The notes under the pieces: generated by a model
Databases searched by the model: none
The model's input: only the letters and a program-made list of their open reading frames with translations
What the model was told of the DNA's origin: nothing
Position numbers and translations under genes: made by a program
Shown here: positions 52,789-63,848 of the stretch, in pieces
Layout of the letters: every line of letters begins with the position of its first letter
Numbering within the stretch: the first letter of the stretch is position 1
Assembly (NCBI GenBank): GCA_035079385.1
Contig: JAVHKY010000054.1
Location: 17,526,001 to 17,590,000, forward strand
Length of the DNA: 64,000 nucleotides
Source: Aspidiotus rigidus
Lineage: Eukaryota; Arthropoda; Insecta; Hemiptera; Diaspididae
Direction: 5' to 3'

Positions 52789-53085
52789 CGCTTAGCGCTA
52801 GAAGAAATCGAAATTCATCGTCACCGTAATATTAAAGACATTACCGTGTTGAACAGGTATATTCCTGAGGAGGGATTGATTGCATTAGTCTATGAGGATG
52901 ATTCACACTTCGATGACTCGCTGGTTCATTCATGACCTCCTCTTCGTTGTTACTCGTTCTTGACGGTGTTGGCTTCAGTCGCGTGAGAATGGATGTTTAC
53001 CCGAAAGCGCTCAGTCGTGTAAAATTTTAGTGCGGTTCGTGTATCTGTGTTTCTTTACTCTTTTGAGTATACTCCGTCATACACT
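52789..53085 (+). pseudogene. PLE 3' fragment (PLE-g)
   Basis: Reads LEEIEIHRHRNIKDITVLNR, YIPEEGLIALVYEDDSHFDD, SLVHS and stop at 52933-52935: the C-terminal 50 residues of a PLE nuclease ORF. The terminal region follows with the hairpin at 52990-53003, where a loop-side base change weakens one pair. It is inserted in the minisatellite. Confidence 0.8.
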
Positions 53086-53645
53086 GTTTAAGCGAGATAG
53101 ATCGGAATAGGATTAGATAAGGAGATTGGATGGTGGAAATCGCACATACAGATTTTTTAATTATTTCTTTTTCGGAGCCAGAATTCAACCGTGAGTCATT
53201 ACCAACGCCAGCGGCAACATCGGCAACTAAGATGGATTCCAATTGGTTTAGCTTTGGCCTAGGTGGCAGCGCGAATTTTCGTCCCATTCTGAGGAGGGCT
53301 AGCTTGTCATCAGTGAATTGGACATCGATGTGATTAACGAAGGACTCAGCGAGGATGAGAGGTTCCGCGTCCAAAGGAGCATTAGCAGGAGGAGGAGGAG
53401 GAGGTGGAGACTTCTGCTTAGTGAGGAGCTCGAGCTTCTTAAGTTTGTTCAAACGGAGAGCAGTGGCCAAGGCGCGTTCTCTTGAAGCACAAAAACAAAG
53501 TAAATCGTATTGTTGGGAATCCAGTTTTGAGGCCAATTTAGAAAACGCGGAGTATGCAAGTAAGGATGCTTTCTCGCGGTTCGCGTACCATTTTCCTGCG
53601 TTCTGTGTCGAGCCATTTCTCAGTGATCCATCGAGATACACGAGA
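53086..53645 (-). pseudogene. PLE N-terminal region fragment (PLE-h), proline-run variant
   Basis: The minus frame reads EKASLLAYSAFSKLASKLDS, RERALATALRLNKLKKLELL, a run of seven prolines from (GGA)n-type DNA, then HIDVQFTDDKLALLRMGRKF and ADVAAGVGNDSRLN. The last part aligns with the PLE segment VVFNSDETSLLEKGLKFSMP..ADLAVKIGPG. RT and nuclease absent. It differs clearly from the other PLE copies, so it is another subfamily. Confidence 0.6.
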
Positions 53646-53754
53646 GGTAGTTGCGTTCAGAGGACGTAATTTATTTCTACATTATTACTATGTCTCGTAG
53701 TTTCGAAGAAACCCTTCCAGCTTATTCCCTTGTAAAGATACTATTTAGAAAAAT

Positions 53755-53845
53755 TTTTGAATAAGGAACGGATTCGTTTAATTGAGAACGCTTCTGCGGC
53801 GTATTTATCGTTCCTTTTTCTGAAATTTCGGAAGCAGTAACCTTA
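53755..53845 (+). pseudogene. PLE 5' coding start fragment
   Basis: ERIRLIENASAAYLSFLFLK and FRKQ match the start of the PLE ORF at 63600 (ERIRVIENASAAYLQFLFLK). About 25 codons only. Partial repetition (AACGGATTCGTTTAA again at 53857). Confidence 0.7.
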
Positions 53846-53899
53846 AGAAACGGATTCGTTTAAAAAATTTTTAACTTCAAACTTCGGAGGAAAAATATT

Positions 53900-54515
53900 A
53901 AGAACTTCGAGCTCTGTATCCTTAGAAAGGTGGAGCTAGGAAAGATTGCAAGCACCAAGACCAAGAGGAGAGCTTGACTAAATTTCGAACTTTGAACCTT
54001 CGCAGGGGTGAAAAAATGAACTATTAAAAGGTTAATCAGGTATACGTTCTCTTGGGCGATTGCCCGATGTAGTGGGAGCATATATCCTGTCCAGGGATAT
54101 AGAATTTCAACAGCTAATTACTTGGATTGAAACGAATGCAAATACGTAAAACTCGTAGCCTATGTCACTTTTCGGTGGAGACGTATACCTGCAGACCTCA
54201 AAATGCTACTGTTTTCGTACAATATATATATTGGTGAACAGTGTTTTCTTGACATGTGCGAGCACTGGCCAGTACATTGCAGGTCTCTGGGACATTGGAA
54301 CACACGTTTATTTCGCGTGTCGAACTCTCTTAGTGTAGTATCAGAAAAATCTCATATTTTGATTCATTCGTCGAAAGTTTTCCTTTCCAAAATTCAGTTT
54401 CAGGGCAATGGTCCAATGTTGATTCATGCTGGTCGATGATAAGCCAGTTGCTCGGTGACAATTTGTTTTGTTAACGAAAGTGAGTCTTCATTAGGTTTGG
54501 AAGGACATTCATTCC
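53900..54515 (+). repeat. Third copy of the large palindrome arm
   Basis: Direct, diverged copy of 60175-60735 and inverse of 54815-55310. Landmarks: GGTATACGTTCTCTTGGGCG, GTGGAGACGTATACCTGCAG, CATGTGCGAGC..TGGCCAGTA and GATGATAAGCCAGTTGCTCG. Confidence 0.75.
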
Positions 54516-54704
54516 TTTTCAACTTTTTGTATGACTAAATTGACTTTCCGTCGACACTTCGCAGCTTTAGCCTTTCTACCAATTGAGAACTTGCGGTACC
54601 TAGAAGAAGAAATTGAGAAGTTTTAAAACACTAGATTTTATACGGTCCTGCAAGTTCGTTCGGTTTTAAAACACTGTTTTCCAAAGGTATATCAATAATA
54701 GTAC

Positions 54705-55847
54705 AAAAAAGAGCGGAGCCAAAAAATTGAGGTCATATTTCAAGTCTTATAGTGGATTACGTCGTTGATATTTTCTACCTTGAGTACTTGTCCTCTCCAC
54801 TAGTAAGGTTCCAAACCTAATGAAGACTCACTTATGTTAAAAAAACCAAATGTCACCGAGCAACTGGCTTATCATCGACCAGCATGATTCAACATTGGAC
54901 CATTGTTCTGATGTCGAATTTTAGAGAGGAAAACTTTTGACGAATGAATCAAAGTATGAGACTTTTCTGATACCGCGCTTAATAGTTCGATACGCGAAAT
55001 GAACGTGTGGTTCAATGTCCCAAGGAACTGCAATCTACTGGCCAGAGCTCGCACATGTCAAGAAAACACTGTGCACCCAATATATATAATTGTACGCAAA
55101 CGATAGTATAGCGAGGTCTGCAGGTATACGTCTCCACCGAAAAATTATGAATTGTTACAACCGTAATTAGCTTCCACAATTCTCTATCCCTGCATAGGGT
55201 AAAATTCCCACTACGTCGGGCAATCGCCCAAGAGGACGTATACCTGGTTAACCTTTTGATACTTTATTTTTTCACCCCTATGAAAGTTTAAGTCCCACAT
55301 CTTGGACATGGTGTTCGGAATTTTTTCCAGATCCATCTCTGGACTCAAAGTTTTTCACATATCTCCTCTGGGAATTCCAGGGGCCGAGGGGAGAGGAGTC
55401 TATAGGGTGGCTTGTGGAGATTGCCCTATGTGAATTTTTAAGAAAAAATTACTATTGATGATAGGAGCATGAAAATTGTTATGGTGGGCAATGACACCAA
55501 AACAAAACTTTAGAGAAGGGGAGCCCTCCGACATTCGCCATAAGAGAAGCGGTGGGCCAATTTTTGAGGTTCCATCCCCCTATGTGATATTGGGGTGAGC
55601 AATGTCGGCGTCATTGGGGTCGACTTTACATATTTTCACCCTCTTGAATACGAATATGTAATTCTTTTCAATATCCGACCATGAGAAGGGCCCCAAATTT
55701 CAAATTGAAAATTTCCATATTTTTCAATTTTTTCGAAAAATACGGTTTTTCTTCTCTAGACCAAATACATCGCTCAGGATCAAATTTCCAGTATAATATT
55801 CGAGTAGTGGAGGTCAAATGTGAGATTTCAACGTATATAGGTTGAGG
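54705..55847 (+). repeat. Outer palindrome, left arm
   Basis: Inverse of 59692-60830 along about 1140 bp with high identity; the two arms end together at AAAAAAGAGCGGAGCC (54705/60830) and at CAACGTATATA (55847/59692). Within the arm, 55345-55430 encodes a PLE scrap (GVYRVACGDCP, the start of the GIY-YIG domain), so the arms contain PLE-derived DNA. Non-coding otherwise. Confidence 0.85.
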
Positions 55848-58565
55848 CAGAAAGATGTTACCAGTTAAATGGGAGTTTGCGCTAAATCTGTCGTAGCGCG
55901 AAAACGCAATACGTTAGACGTATACTTTGAACGTACGAATTTTCTATCTCAATTTCATCTCTAATTTAAGCCACATCCGAAGTTTCTACGACTTTTCTGA
56001 GCCGAGTTATGCTCCAAAATGTGCCGTAATTTCACAGCAGGGGCTCCCAAAGTTGTGAATTATCGAAAGACAATTTTCCTATTGAAAAAATCGCGTAATC
56101 TCCAGAGTGTTCCCCGATCGATCCTAGAGTAAAATTTAGCACTGAATCTGAATAAGATTGTTAAAAAATTCTGCGAAGCACAAAAATAGGTTTATGGGCC
56201 CAAAAAGGGTCAAAATTTACCCAAAATGATAAAATCGCCTAATTTTCGATGTTTTTCTCGATTCTGAGACAAAATTTAGCGCTGAATCTGGATAAAATTG
56301 TTAAGAAATCTTGCGAAATACCAAAATGGGTTGATGGGACCAAAACGGGTCAATATTTCTCCAAAACGAAAAAAATTGCCTAATCTTCAAAGTTTTTCTT
56401 GATTCTAGGGTAAAATTGCGCGCTTAGTTTAAAAAAAAAAAACTGTTGAATAATTTTTCGAAGCACCAAAATGTGTGCAAGTGCCCAAAAACGATTACAA
56501 TTTTACCAACTTGGAAAATCGCTTAGTCTTTTCAATTTCATTTGGTTCTCATAGAAATCGAGCTTCGCGAGAACGAAAGATTGGTCGGGGGTGGGAAAAA
56601 GTGCGAAAACTCTCGTTGTTTCAGGCCAATAGGAAGGTATGATGTACCGCAAAGTTGGTCTTCTGTTGCGTGCCCGCGATGAAAGTCCCACTTATGTTTG
56701 AAGCAGTGCAAAAACTCCTAGATTCAGCCAATGGGAGGTATGATACCGTGAATTTGGTCTTGCTCGTGATGCTACAGTTCAGTATTTGATTGAGGCAGAC
56801 GAATGCCCGGAATTGCTCGGGGCTTCGCCCGCTAAAGGGAATGATGTCCTTAAGATTGTTTTCTGTTATGAGCTTGCGGTGAGAGATCGGGTAGGACCCC
56901 CTGTTCAATAAAGGCGGATAAGTCCGAAAAATTTCCCGTGGAGACCCGCGAAGTAGGGAAGGGTACTAGGAAGATTGTTGTGTGCCATGAGTTCGCGATG
57001 AGAGACCAGTTGGAGCCCTGTGTTTGATCTAATTGGGTGAGTACGTGAAAATTCTCGTTGTTTCAGGCAATGGTGAAAAACATACCGCGAAGGTCGCGTT
57101 CCAGTGTGAACTCGCCAGGAGAGAACTGTAACAGCCCCGTTCTATCTAGGCAGGTGAATTCAAGAAAATTCTCGTTTCCACCGCCAGTGCTGGGAAGGAT
57201 ATCCCGAGCCGTTGTTCGCTAAGCTTGCCGTGAGAGAACGATCAAGGCCCTACGTTCGATAAGGCACCGGATCCGAGAAAATTCTCATACTTTCGCGCGA
57301 GGAAGGAACGATACTGTGAAGCTTGTCTTTCGTCATGAGCTCGCGGTTAGCTGTAGCTGATCGCTCATCATGAGCAAGATCGAATTCCCGGTACCCTCCC
57401 ATTGCCTGAATCAAGGAGTTTTTGCAGTTTGGCCCGCTTCGCTCATTGGTATGGCGTCAGTTGATCTCTCATTGCAAGCACGCAACAGAAGACCAACTTT
57501 GCGTTCTTTGCCGAAAACAACGTGAGTTTTCGCACTTTTTCCCGCTTTGATCATACCCAGAGCCCTTGTCGATCTCTCACTGCAAACCTTAAACGGAAGA
57601 TGAATTTGTCATCTCCCTCTAATCCCCAAATGAGGAGAATTTCCGCAATATCTTCTTTCGGATCTGTCACCCGACGCTAGTCGATCTCCCACTCCGCAAG
57701 CACTCAACGGAAGACGAACTTGTCGATATTCCTTCCATCCTCCGAATCAACAATTTTACTGCAGAATGAGAAAAATTTTTGATTTTTCATTTTGGAGATC
57801 ATCTAGAACCATTTCAGTATTATTCTCGGATACGGCGCTAAATTTCATTTCAGAATTGGAAACAACTTCTGAAGATTACGCAATTTTTCATATTGGAAGA
57901 ATTTTGATTCTCTTTGAGCTCACCATCCCATTTTGGTGCTCCGAAGTATTTTTGAAGCATTTTTTTCGAACTCAGCGCGAAAGCCCACTTGAATATCGAA
58001 TTAAATTTTTTAAGTTTGAATAATTTTCCAATTTGGGGAAATTTTGACCTTTTTCGGGCCCATTAACCCATGTCGATACTTCGAAGAATTTTTTAAATAT
58101 TTTTTTCGGACTCAGCGCGAAATTCCACTTGAAAATCAAATTACAATTCAAAAGTTTGAACGATTTTCCAACTTGAAGGAGTTTTGACCATTTTTGGGCC
58201 TATTACCCCATTTTGGTGCTTTTTAGGGTTTTGTTACTATTTTTCTCGTTTTCTCCGTCCAAATTCACTTGAGCAACAATAATTTGATCATTAAAATTTA
58301 TGAAATTCAGCTGAATACTATAAATTGATTAATTTTCGAGCCCTATTTTGGGAACCCTGGCAATTTGGTAAATTTTCGGCACATTTTGGTCCATAAGTCG
58401 GCTCAGAAAAGTCGTAGAAACTTCGAATATGGCTTAAATTAAAGATAAAAGTGAGATACAAAATTCGTTAATTCAAACTATACGTCTAACGTTTTGCGTT
58501 TTCGCGCTACGACAGATTTAGCGCAAACTCTCATCTAACTGGAAACATCTTTCTGCCCCACCCGG
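55848..58565. mobile_element. Inner foldback element with minisatellite arms and centre
   Basis: The ends GGTTGAGGCAGAAAGATGTT and AACATCTTTCTGCCCCACCC are inverted, followed by TCTGTCGTAGCGCGAAAACG and its inverse. The arms (55850-56500 and 57770-58560) consist of a repeated unit of about 125 bp (AATTTAGCGCTGAATCTGGA, CACCAAAATGGGTTTATGGG). The centre is the 120-bp minisatellite, plus orientation to about 57350 and minus after it. No transposase. This layout resembles Drosophila foldback elements, whose long inverted ends are made of tandem repeats. Confidence 0.7.
56580..57760. repeat. 120-bp minisatellite, inverted halves
   Basis: About six units in plus orientation with TGAGCTTGCGGTGAGAGATC-type landmarks (56866, 56990, 57110, 57220, 57335), then about three inverted units (GATCTCTCATTGCAAGCACG at 57463, GATCTCTCACTGCAAACC at 57573). 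Strongly diverged. Same family as 52279-52788. Confidence 0.65.
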
Positions 58566-58870
58566 TATAAATTTCCTTAAGCCCCAAAATGTTAAATGTA
58601 TGTAGCGGAGAAATTATGGGTGAACAAAATCCAAAGTTTCCAGAACAAAATTGAACACAATGTGAACAAAATTATTACATGGATTTGAACCCAAAATTCG
58701 GATATGGGGATGCTGCATTTCCCCAGTCGCCCTTAATTTGACATGGATGTAGAGGGGAAACGACAAGTGAACAAAATTTAAAATTTGTTGAATAAAATTG
58801 AACAAAATGTGAACAAAATTATGGCATTAATTGCGACTCAAAATTCCGTCATGGGGGGCTTGGGGAAATG
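58566..58870 (-). repeat. Repeat E, copy 2
   Basis: Inverse of 49375-49680, including GTGAACAAAATTATTACATG and GTGAACAAAATTATGGCATT. It directly abuts the right end of the inner foldback. Confidence 0.65.
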
Positions 58871-59691
58871 GAGCTTGTACCGCCCGCTTAGAGGATTCAT
58901 ATTATTCAAAGACGATGTCTCAAGTTTGTAAAAGTAGGAAGTTTTTAGAGTTGGGGATGGACGCAGGGGTCAATTTCCTGTAAGGGGGATTGCATTTGAA
59001 TATATTTTTCAGTGGCGTAGCCAGAAAATTTTTCTAGGAGTGGTTGAAGAAAAAGTGGGGAAAAGAAATGTTACAAAAATTGTTGAGAAAATTTTTTTTA
59101 AATAAAATGTGATACTTCATGTGCCTTAGGGGGGGTTCAACTCCTCTAATCCCCCCTTCGCCACTCCACCGACACTCTTGTATCTCCCGTCCCCATCTTC
59201 TGAAAACAATAGAACGAAAAAGATATCAAAATTTGAACGGAAGAAGTCAATTTTTTTCCATTCAAAAATTCTACCATGAAAATTTTCGCCAGATTCCCCC
59301 CCCCCCCTCCCATTTGCAAAATGGCCAAAATAATCTCACGCCAGTATAGTATTATATCTCTACAAGAGGTCATTCTTTTAAAGAGAGGTTATTATTGTAA
59401 AAATTTTAAAATCTATCTTAATACTGAAGATTTGTCGAACATATGTTTTGGAAAAAACCTATTATGTGACTCCTTAAATGCCAACCAAGGTGGAGCGGAA
59501 GGCTCAAAGACATGTAGCTTGATTGTTTGAAGTTTCCAGTCACCATATCTGCAATTTTTATGCTTCAAAATCTCTCACACTATATGAACAAAGATGGAAA
59601 TATTCAAAAAACGTACATGGAAAATCCTCGAAATTAGGCAACTTGCTGTACCTCCTGTTTCCCCCCACGTCGACGTATAGAGCTCATACAA
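58871..59691. other. Gene-free stretch
   Basis: Asymmetric part of the big palindrome: no counterpart on the left side. Contains a C-run at 59298-59306 and no recognisable gene. Confidence 0.4.
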
Positions 59692-60830
59692 ATATATACG
59701 TTGAAGTCCACATTTGACCTTTTCAACTCGGATATTATAGTGAAAATTTGATCCTGCTTTGGTCTAGAGAAGAAAAACTGTTATCGCAAAAATTGGAAAA
59801 TATGGAAAATTTCAATTTGAAATTTGGGGCCCTTCTCGTGGTCGGATCTTGAAAAGAATTACATATTCGTATTCAAGAGGGTGAAAATATGTAAAGTCGA
59901 CCCCAATGACGCCGAAATTACTCACCTCACTATCACATAGGGGGATGGAACCTCAAAAATTGGCCCACCGCTTCTCTTATGGCGAATGTCGGAGGGCTCC
60001 CCATCTCTAAAGTTTTGTTTTGGTGTCATTGCCCACCATAACAATTTTCATGCTCCTATCGACAATAGTAATTTTTTCTCAAAAATTCACATAGGGCAAT
60101 CTCCACAAGCCACCCTATAGACTCCTCTCCCTTCGGCCCCTGGAATTCCCAGAGGAGATATGTGAAAAACTTTGAGTCCTTAGAGAGGTGGATCTGGAGA
60201 AAATTCTGAACACCAAGTCCAAGAGGTAGGACTTGACCAAATTTCGAACTTTCATAGGAGTGAAAAAATAAAGTATCAAAAGGTTAACCAGGTATACGTT
60301 CTCTTGGGCGATTGCCCGACGTAGTGGGAATTTTACCCTATGCTGGGATAGAGAATTGTGGAAGCTAATTACGGTTGTAACAATTCATAATTTTTCAGTG
60401 GAGACGTATACCTGCAGACCTCGCTATACTATCGTTTGCGTATAATTATATATATTGGGTTCACAGTGTTTTCTTGACATGTGCGAGCTCTGGCCAGTAG
60501 ATTGCAGTTCCTTGGGACATTGAACCACACGTTCATTTCGCGTATCGAACTATTAAGCGCGGTATCAGAAAAGTCTCATACTTTGATTCATTCGTCGAAA
60601 GTTTTCCTCTCCAAAATTCGACATCAGAGCAATGGTCCAATGTTGAATCATGCTGGTCGATGATAAGCCAGTTGCTCGGTGACATTTGGTTTTGTTAACG
60701 TAAGTGAGTCTTCATTAGGTTTGGAACCTTACTAGTGGAGAGGACAAGTACTCAAGGTAGAAAATATCAACGACGTAATCCACTATAGGACTTGAAAGAT
60801 GACCTCAATTTTTTGGCTCCGCTCTTTTTT
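59692..60830 (-). repeat. Outer palindrome, right arm
   Basis: Partner of 54705-55847. A 60-codon frame here (60481-60663) is the same as one on the left arm, a consequence of the inversion rather than a conserved gene. Confidence 0.85.
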
Positions 60831-60986
60831 GGGGTCTAGTTCATTTGGGCGCGGACGAAAGAAAAATCATTTTGGCGCGCATTCAACTAGGCCCGATACA
60901 AGTGGGTGCAGGAAAATAAATTTTCAACCGCGGAAAAAATATGTTACTCTAATATCAAACAATGATAAAATTAGCAATAAAATGAA
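60831..60986. other. Short unique spacer
   Basis: Between the palindrome and the PLE terminal repeat. GGCGCG-rich words near 60848 and 60873 (ATTTGGGCGCGG, TTTTGGCGCGCATTC) are repeated loosely. No gene. Confidence 0.35.
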
Positions 60987-60987
60987 A

Positions 60988-63848
60988 ACACGAATCCGTT
61001 CCTTTAAGTTACGGCTATCCATACTAAACAATAAAGAGGAATACTCCGACGTGGAGTAAAAAAATGCAAACCGCAGAAAAAATGAAAATACGACGAGCGC
61101 TTTCGGTTAAACAACCATCTTCGAGGCTGAAATGAAAGCAACTGACGAACAAAAGAGAAGAACGAGGTATTAAGATCGTCCAAACGAGAAATCACGGTGT
61201 GAGTCATAAACAAGTTCGATCAGGCCATCTTCCGGAATATACGAATTAAGAACAGTGATACCGTCAGTGTTGAGATGACGAATTATCTCTATATTCCGAG
61301 GGCGATACGCTTACGGTAGGAATTCTCCTTATGGAGGAGCTTTTCGGATCCCTCACGGAAGCTGTGGCCACTGTTTATTAAGTGATCGGCGAAAGCTGAC
61401 TCCCCCAAGTGTCCCTTCTTCCAAGACTTCAGGTGCTCAGCTACTCGAACTTTCATTTGGCGGCTGGTCTCACCAATATAAAAGCCTCCACAATCCTCAC
61501 ACCACTCCTCTCATCAACAGGTATGGGGTCCTTCAGTCTCACAAACAACCTCTTGACTGTGGTAGGGTTGTAAAACGCGGGTCTGAAGCCAAACGGGCGA
61601 AGGGCCCGACCCAATTGCTGGGAGAACATCCCCAAGAAAGGGAGACTGATCCAACGCAAACGGCGATCACGGATCGTGTCTCGGGGGAGGGAGGTGGTGG
61701 AATCCAGGAGGCCCCTCGTAACTTTCCTCCGAACCATCACGTCAACATCAACATTGACCCCATTCACTCTGGCCAGGTGTTTTATTGTGATTAACTCTTT
61801 CTTGAAGGCAGACTGACTCAAAGGAATACGAGTCAGTCTGTGAACTAGGCTATGAAAAGCAGCCATCTTGTGAGCAACAGGACCGAACGAACCACCGTGG
61901 ACTAAAACATCGGTCGTAGTATCTTTCCTGTAAATTCCAAACTTATGGATACCGTCTATTATAGAGATCGATAAATCCAAAAAGTTAATGGAAAATACCC
62001 CTATTTCCAACGTAAATTTGATGGAAGGGTACCAGGAATTGAGATACCTCAGAAACTCACCAAGGAGATCTGGGTGACCAGTCCAGGTACATAGAACGTC
62101 ATCAACGTACCTGTGCCAATAATGAATATGATTAAGTAACACCTGGTTCGAGGAAAAGAGGTCAAGTTCAAACTTAGACATGAAGATTTCGGATATGAGA
62201 GAGCCTAGTGGTGATCCAATGGGGATCCCTACTTCGTCAGGGAACTCGAAAAATTTCCCTTCAAATTTACAATAGTTAGGGGACCAGCAAGTATTAAGAA
62301 GATCGAAGAATTCGTGAAGCTCACTATGAGGAATGTTGGCTTTGACAAGTAGCTCACCCATACGCTGGATAGTAGCAGCCTTAGGAATATTCGGGAACAA
62401 ACCAACAACATCAAACGAGCAGATGGTCGTTCCCGGGGGAAGGCTTACATCCTTGAGGACGTCAGTTAAAGAGGCCGAATTCAAGACCGAATGAGGGGAT
62501 TCAAAATCAATACGATTTTTGAACCAACGGTCAAGGAATTTAGCAAGGAGGTAGGTAGGAGAGGAGACGAAAGAAACAACGGGTCGCATCGGGGTATTGT
62601 TCTTATGCACTTTAGGCAGCCCGTACAAGAGGAGGGGGTGTGGGGTTAGGAACGAGGAGGGCTTTTTTCAAAGCAGGAGTTTTGATAACAGCCTCACTCC
62701 TGTTGATGACACACCTAACTTCTTTGACGTGCTTGGGAAAGCTGAAATCCTCACTCTTTTTAGCACCACACTGCTGTAGGACTTCATGGACCTTAGAAGA
62801 ATAGGCCGATCTCTCCATCACTACAACAGCGTTGCCCTTGTCAGCCTTAGTGACGATCAAATCTCCCTCTTTCATCTTCCTCCTTAGACCCTGAATCACT
62901 CCTCCCAATTTATTACTCATGCGAGGGAGGGGGTTATTACGAACTAATTCGACACAGACTTTCTGGGTATTAAAACCAGGACCAATCTTAACCGCAAGAT
63001 CCGCAACAACATTCGCCAAGGTTTCATCATTCTTGAGGGGAGGCATACTGAACTTCAAACCTTTCTCAAGGAGGGATGTTTCGTCACTATTGAACACTAC
63101 CTGACTATTATTTATGAGGGGAGGATGAAATTTATGAACGACAACACCATCACTCACCCCCTCCTCAACCACCTCCTCATTAACCGTCATTAGGGAGGAC
63201 AGCTTCTTATTTTTCCTCTCCTTCAACTTCGCCTCAAACTTCCGACACTTTTCATTGACGTCCCTCATAAAGTAATCCAACTCAAGGGGGAGGAGCATGC
63301 CGGAGAGTCTCGAATGGACCATAAGGTTTAATCTGGTCGTGATATTAAATTTACCATACCATCTTCGCAACTCTGTTCTGATCCACTTCTCCCTCATATA
63401 ATTTTCCAGTTTCTTAGTCGTAACCTTGCAATCGGAATAAAACCGGAATTTAACGAACTTGGGCCTCAAATGTAACACTAAACACCGACGAAGAAACCAA
63501 ATATGAGAGGAAAACGAAGCGCGTTGCTTCCGAAATTTCAGAAAAAGGAACTGTAAATACGCCGCAGAAGCGTTCTCAATTACACGAATCCGTTCCTTTA
63601 AGTTACGGCTATCCATACTAAACAATAAAGAGGAATACTCCGACGTGGAGTAAAAAAATGCAAACCGCAGAAAAAATGAAAATACGACGAGCGCTTTCGG
63701 TTAAACAACCATCTTCGAGCCTGAAATGAAAGCAACTGACGAACAAAAGAGAAGAACGAGGTATTAAGATCGTCCAAACGAGAAATCACGGTGTGAGTCA
63801 TAAACAAGTTCGATCAGGCCATCTTCCGGAATATACGAATTAAGAACT
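60988..63848 (-). mobile_element. Near-complete Penelope-like element with direct terminal repeats (PLE-j)
   Basis: About 265 bp at 63585-63848 (5' side) recur in the same orientation at 60988-61256 (3' side) with only a few differences, for example GAACGAGGTATTAAGATCGT in both. These are the pseudo-LTRs of a PLE. Each carries the PLE hairpin (61104-61117 and 63698-63711). The coding region lies between them on the minus strand. The close match of the two repeats suggests a fairly recent insertion, despite frameshifts. Confidence 0.88.
61153..63625 (-). pseudogene. PLE-j reverse transcriptase and GIY-YIG ORF, frameshifted
   Basis: Frame 1 (63625-62612): IENASAAYLQFLFLKFRKQ, DYFMRDVNEKCRKFEAKLKE, VADLAVKIGPGFNTQKVC, IVTKADKGNAVVVM. 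A one-base insertion in CCCCTCCTC near 62635 shifts to frame 2 (62628-61453): YGLPKVHKNNTPMRPVVSF, SFDVVGLFPNIPKAATIQRM (motif A), GIPIGSPLGSLISEIFMSKF (motif B), HRYVDDVLCTWTG (catalytic), INFLDLSISI, RVNGVNVDVDVMVRRKVTRG, RALRPFGFRPAFYNPTTVK. A deletion of about 16 bp near 61500 then removes the CxxC start of GIY-YIG (GV..RIVEAFIL); nuclease sequence continues out of frame to about 61190. Restored length would be about 800 residues, usual for PLE. Confidence 0.92.

Noticed and set aside
53360..53420. Proline-rich protein (seven prolines) as a host gene
   Set aside because: The same frame continues into PLE N-terminal similarity; the run is a simple (GGA)n tract.
54203..60663. Similar short ORFs (about 60-78 codons) at three places as a gene family
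   Set aside because: They are mirror or direct copies of the palindrome arm and have no protein signature.
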